From: Actinomycetota bacterium
GTDB lineage: Bacteria > Actinomycetota > Thermoleophilia > Solirubrobacterales > 70-9
Length of the DNA stretch: 59,522 bases
NCBI GenBank assembly: GCA_018268695.1
Contig: JAFDWD010000005.1
Span: forward strand, 1 to 59,522
Reading direction: 5' to 3'
Below the pieces are notes generated by a model, which saw only the letters and a list, made by a program, of their open reading frames with translations, ran no database searches and was not told the DNA's origin. Shown piece by piece: positions 56,185 to 59,522 of the stretch. How positions within the stretch are numbered: the stretch's first letter is position 1; the number at the start of each line of letters is the position of its first letter. Both the position numbers and the translations under genes were made by a program.

Positions 56185-58143
56185 TCATTTGAAGAACACG
56201 TCAAAGTAGTTGCGCATCATTAACCGGTTACGTTGCATTTCTTCCGCGTCCTCCAACTCGTGCACCCGCAGCATCGCCGCTGACAGCTCCAGTTGCTTCT
56301 CCGATACCCGCTGCAGAATCACCAGAGCCACCCTCACCAACCGGATCTGCTGATGCAAGATCCTCTGCTTCTCCAGTCGGTAGACCGTCGCGAAGTACTC
56401 GTGATAGCCCAGCTTGGGGTTCTCCAGCTCCTTTTCGTTTTCTTGGAGGCTGCGACTGAACTTCGCGAGTTAAGCTTCGTAAAGGCGGATAGCCTCGTGC
56501 ATCACTTCGATTTCCCGCTTGACGTTCAGCACGTAAAAAATGGATTCTACGTTGTCGTGCAGCTTCCACTTCAGTGCTCGCAGAAATGTCAGCAGCTCCA
56601 CGCACATTTTGGTGCGTTTCACCTTAATCTTCGTCACCCGCGACAGTTTCAGATCTCGTAGAACTTTCGGATAGGCCTAATAATCCTTCGAATATTTGGC
56701 CATGTCCAGTCTCAAAAACAGATGGTTGTACTTGTTGTGCTCCACCGCAATTCCATAGCGCATCAGCAACAGGCGGTTGCTGAGCCTTCCGTAGCAGAAG
56801 AACACCTGTGAACCGGCCTCGAACTGGTCTTTGGTGCTGCAGAGCATCAGAAACTCATCAAACTTGTCCTTGCTCCACTCCTCAGGAAAGTACTGCTTTC
56901 CGGCTTCCACCACGCGCTCCGGCTCTTCTTCCTTTGTACGACGCTGCGCAAACACAGACGTATATGCAGGCGATTTGATCCGACTATGGAACCATTTTGC
57001 GAGGTTGATGTACATACTGTTGCTGCCTTGGATTCGGCTGATCTCGATTTTCTTGAGAGTCGGACTTACCTTGGCCGATCTGAGCGTCTCCAACGCCTCG
57101 TAGGTTTCCAGCAAGTAGCCCAGGCTTACGTTGTCGCCGAAGTTTACGCAGTTGTACAGCTGGTTGCGTGTCTACCGTATTGACTTCAATATTTCCTACT
57201 CCTCGCTGGAGATGCTTTACGGTTCAGCCTGTTCGGCTGCCTTCAGGTCGATTTGTGCCCAGTTCTCTGAGTCATCGTCGAATTCCTCGCTGTTGTATGT
57301 GCCGTCGCTGCTTTCAAGCTCGTCCATTTGCTCCGGAGTCAGCACTTTTTCTTCGTAGAACTCTTCGCCTTCGCTATTGGGATTGTCCTTGTCGTACCAC
57401 ATCGTATAGTAGACGTCGGAGCATTCGTGGTTGAGCAGCTCTGCGAAAGGCACCATGGTCGTGTACTCAAAATACTTCCCAAAGCAACGCGTGACCAGGT
57501 GAATGTGGATCCAGCGCACGTTTTCTTCTCTGAGAATGTCCGGCGAAAACAAATCCGGGTAGCGGTTAGCGATTTGCAAAAACTACTTCGTTTCATTTTC
57601 GTACTTGAGTCGCTCCGCTTCTGCCATCTTCTCAATCACGGGATCCTCCAGCAGACCGAATTCTTCCTTCCGCCAAAATGAGAGGTAGTCGATTTCTCGG
57701 GGAAGATTTGCGATTAGATGCTTCCACTCAGACTTTTACCCCCGTCCAAACTCATAAAGCAGATAGGCCAGCAGAATGTGATCCTCCCAGTTGCTGTGCA
57801 GTTCCTTACTGAAGTACTGCGGATTCTCCTCAAAGAACTTTTGTAGCGGACTGTGAAAGGCAACGCGAGTGTTCAAAAGGCATTCAACTGGTACTCGGAT
57901 GAATATCTTGTTGCTCGGAAAGAGCTCGGTTGCAACCAACCCGATATATGGCAAGCCGTTGCGAGTGCGAAACTCTGCGACTGCTAAGTCTCGAATCTGC
58001 ACGCCTTTGCTGTTGAGATCGTCAATGTACAACTGCAGTTCCTTTGATGGCTGGATCAAGTGGGCTGTGGGGTCTCGCTTCCTCAGTCCCTTCAACTTCC
58101 GCAGCTGCTTTCCGATCGTGTACCTGTTGGTGCTCGGCTTCAT
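56185..58143 (-). CDS. SETD3/RuBisCO-LSMT-like SET methyltransferase
   Basis: 652 residues, one frame. Split SET domain: NGLPYIGLVATELFPSNKIFIRVP (N-SET), FAELLNHECSDV (NHxx motif), an acidic insert, then GSQVFFCYGRLSNRLLLMRYGIAVE (family YGxxSNxxLLxxYGF). Substrate-binding C-terminal helices follow (MCVELLTFLRALKWKL ... RVHELEDAEEMQRN). The SETD3/SETD6/LSMT family methylates His or Lys of non-histone proteins such as actin. UAR codons as Glu include the EFGRGEKSEWKHL segment, where the family has G-x-x-S-xW. Stop TGA 41 bp from centrin's start. Confidence 0.87.
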
Positions 58144-58170
58144 CAAATTTGAGTTAATTAATGCAATCAG

Positions 58171-59095
58171 TCACTCGCAGCCTTAAAGATACGGGTGGTG
58201 GAGAGCTTCTCTGACGGTCATGCGCTGTTCGGGATTGAGGACCAGCAAACTCAACAGGAAGTTGACGCCCTGCTTGTCGAGGTAGAGGGTCTGCAGACCA
58301 CGAGGTTTAAACTGCGGAAAGGTGGGTTTGAAATGCTCTAGAAGCTGCAATCCAGGGTACTCCTCTGCTGTCGGAGTGCCAAGCACATTGAAGATATCGA
58401 AGATTTGTCCGACTTCGGAAGAGTTGCGAAAGAGTGGCCTTCCCTCTGCGATTTCAGCCATAATGCAGCCGATCGCCCACATTTCGGCCATCACCGTATA
58501 GTGCCGTCCTCCCAACAGAATTTCGGGAGCGCGATACCAAAGCGTTCCAATACGAGGAGTCATTTAGCCCATGGGAATGTCGAACTTCTTTGCAAGTCCG
58601 AAATCACACAGCTTCAATCGTCCGTCGCTGGTAACAAGGATATTGCTGGGCTTGAGATCACGGTGCATCACGGCCCGGGAGATCAGATACTCTTCAGCCT
58701 TCAGGAGCTGGTACACGAAGTTCTACATATCGAACCAGCTACCTTAACAGCATAAGGAGATATGGGTCGGCAGCGTAAAATATACTGCCCCAGCGTTTCC
58801 GGAACGAACTCTAGAACCATGTACAATTTGACTTTGTTGGCTTCGGTTTCGTAGATGACCTGAAGCAGCCTATCTTAGAACCCACTTACTTGATGATGTG
58901 GGGATGGTTTAGCGTTTGAAGGATGGCGATTTCCCTGATTGCAGTGACAGGAGCACCTTCCTCGTGCTAGCCAATTTTCATTTTCTTGAGGGCGACGACA
59001 TTGCCCGATGAGGGATCTTGGGCTTTGTAGACGGTGCCGTAAGTGCCTTCACCAAGCTTGCCAAGTTTCCTGTACTTCTGCCTGGGTTCGTCCAT
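58171..59095 (-). CDS. Cyclin-dependent-kinase-like kinase (PVTAIRE)
   Basis: 294 residues with two 20-nt introns, 58870-58889 and 58723-58742. Complete kinase: [27 protein letters not shown] (cyclin-binding helix, PSTAIRE type), [36 protein letters not shown] with the activating Thr, and HHPYL at the end. CMGC family, CDK type. The first intron splits NHPHIIK from LLQVIYET; the second lies before [13 protein letters not shown]. Three UAR codons as Glu (IGEHEEG, PMGEMTP, PYLEGCE). Length 294 is normal for a CDK. Assignment to a CDK subclass is not possible by eye. Confidence 0.93.
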
Positions 59096-59154
59096 CAGCC
59101 GCTGCGAAGTGTTTATCAGTCGATTCTTAAACTTGATAATTTAAAAGTAGCGCG

Positions 59155-59522
59155 ATGACCTACCGAGCGTAGCTGGACTTACTTATCCACTTCCACAATC
59201 TATCCACCGTGCTCTTCCGCAACCAAGGCCTCGTTAAAGTCAGAGCCTACGTCTTCCACCTCAACGATAAGGGAGAGGTAGACTTGCGTGCGACTCAGCG
59301 TCAATTCGCCCATCCCTACAGCATCATCAAGGCCAAGAACGAACCGCGCACTTACGATTCGTTCGTGGATGCCGAAAGCTCAGGCTACTACAGCCATGCA
59401 GTGCTGGTTTCGTACGACCCAGACGAATACCCGCTCGAGGAGGCCTGCTTATTTCGGTCCTACGTGCCTGTCGACCGCCTGGACGAGCTGGAGATGTTCT
59501 GCGTCGTCGAACTGCTGTTTTG
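59155..59522 (+). CDS. N-terminus of a FAM135-like protein (cut by window end)
   Basis: The first 122 residues are present; the frame is open to the last base. MTYRAELDLLIHFHNLSTVLFRNQGLVKVRAYV corresponds in pattern to the start of FAM135 proteins (ELnkFyNvDLFqrGfYqIRasl), the DUF3657 region that precedes a serine-hydrolase-like domain. The TAG at the sixth codon is read as Glu at the position where FAM135 has Glu. The hydrolase half lies outside the window. It diverges from the CDK with 59 bp between start codons. Confidence 0.7.

Noticed and set aside
53813..59095. Cyclin-CDK gene pair as a functional cluster
   Set aside because: Centrin and a SET methyltransferase lie between them, strands differ, and other neighbours are unrelated; proximity is likely chance in a dense genome.
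1..59522. UAR = Gln (common ciliate, hexamitid or oxymonad code)
   Set aside because: Coiled-coil positions accept Gln or Glu, but the kinase alpha-C Glu, cyclin SKLEE, HSF NEHF and NC2-beta positions need Glu. Gln would inactivate the Fused kinase.
1..59522. Bacterial or standard-code origin with many frameshifted genes
   Set aside because: Fragments join in one frame whenever only TGA is a stop; families are eukaryotic (SmG, centrin, CDK, HSF, NC2-beta) and frame changes coincide with GT...AG stretches of 20-25 nt.
1..59522. tRNA, rRNA, CRISPR or transposon
   Set aside because: No B-box-like GGTTCGAATCC in a cloverleaf context, no rRNA signature, no regular direct repeats with spacers, no transposase or terminal inverted repeats were seen.

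Overview
The window reads as nuclear (macronuclear-type) DNA of a ciliate whose only stop codon is TGA. TAA and TAG occur inside almost every reading frame and stand where conserved families carry glutamate: the alpha-C Glu of a Fused kinase, the Glu-Glu of a cyclin box, the Asn-Glu-His-Phe of an HSF domain, and the Glu after the NC2-beta histone fold. This is the code used by peritrich ciliates (UAR = Glu), not the commoner ciliate code (UAR = Gln). All gene models below use TGA as the only stop and UAR = E. Introns are tiny: most are exactly 20 nt (GTA...AG), some 21-25 nt.

Gene density is extreme: 44 genes (two cut by the window ends) on both strands with gaps mostly of 4-150 bp. Divergent start codons can be 25-35 bp apart. 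Most starts have an AT-rich element of the ATTATAAT/TTAATAAA type 3-30 bp upstream, so 5' leaders must be very short.

Layout. 1-6900: membrane protein, ribosomal-L1-domain protein, A9/Ig-like coiled-coil protein, SAXO-type microtubule inner protein, very small SUZ12-like protein. 6880-18500: two long coiled-coil proteins, Fused/STK36 kinase, thioredoxin-like membrane protein, unknown protein. 18520-25815: TGS1, RING-CH ligase, unknown proteins, coiled-coil protein, DRC12, zinc-binding protein. 25841-31628: PAF-acetylhydrolase, coiled-coil proteins, small helical-repeat protein, Frizzled-like Cys-rich surface protein, SmG, BAP31. 31746-39694: one 2.6-kilo-residue Cys-repeat multi-pass receptor-like protein. 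39731-44290: ZMAT2/Snu23, an intron-dense AT-rich gene of unknown function, unknown protein. 44319-50671: SF-assemblin, DUF924 protein, SURF1, two unknowns, HSF, monoacylglycerol-lipase-like hydrolase. 50694-59522: pseudokinase-like protein, NC2-beta, PX protein, cyclin, centrin, SETD3-like methyltransferase, CDK, start of a FAM135-like protein.

Many genes serve cilia and basal bodies (SAXO, Fused, DRC12, SF-assemblin, centrin, several coiled-coil proteins). Others serve transcription and RNA processing (TGS1, SmG, Snu23, NC2-beta, HSF, SUZ12). I see no operon logic; neighbours are mostly unrelated in function. No tRNA, rRNA, CRISPR, transposon or telomere was found.
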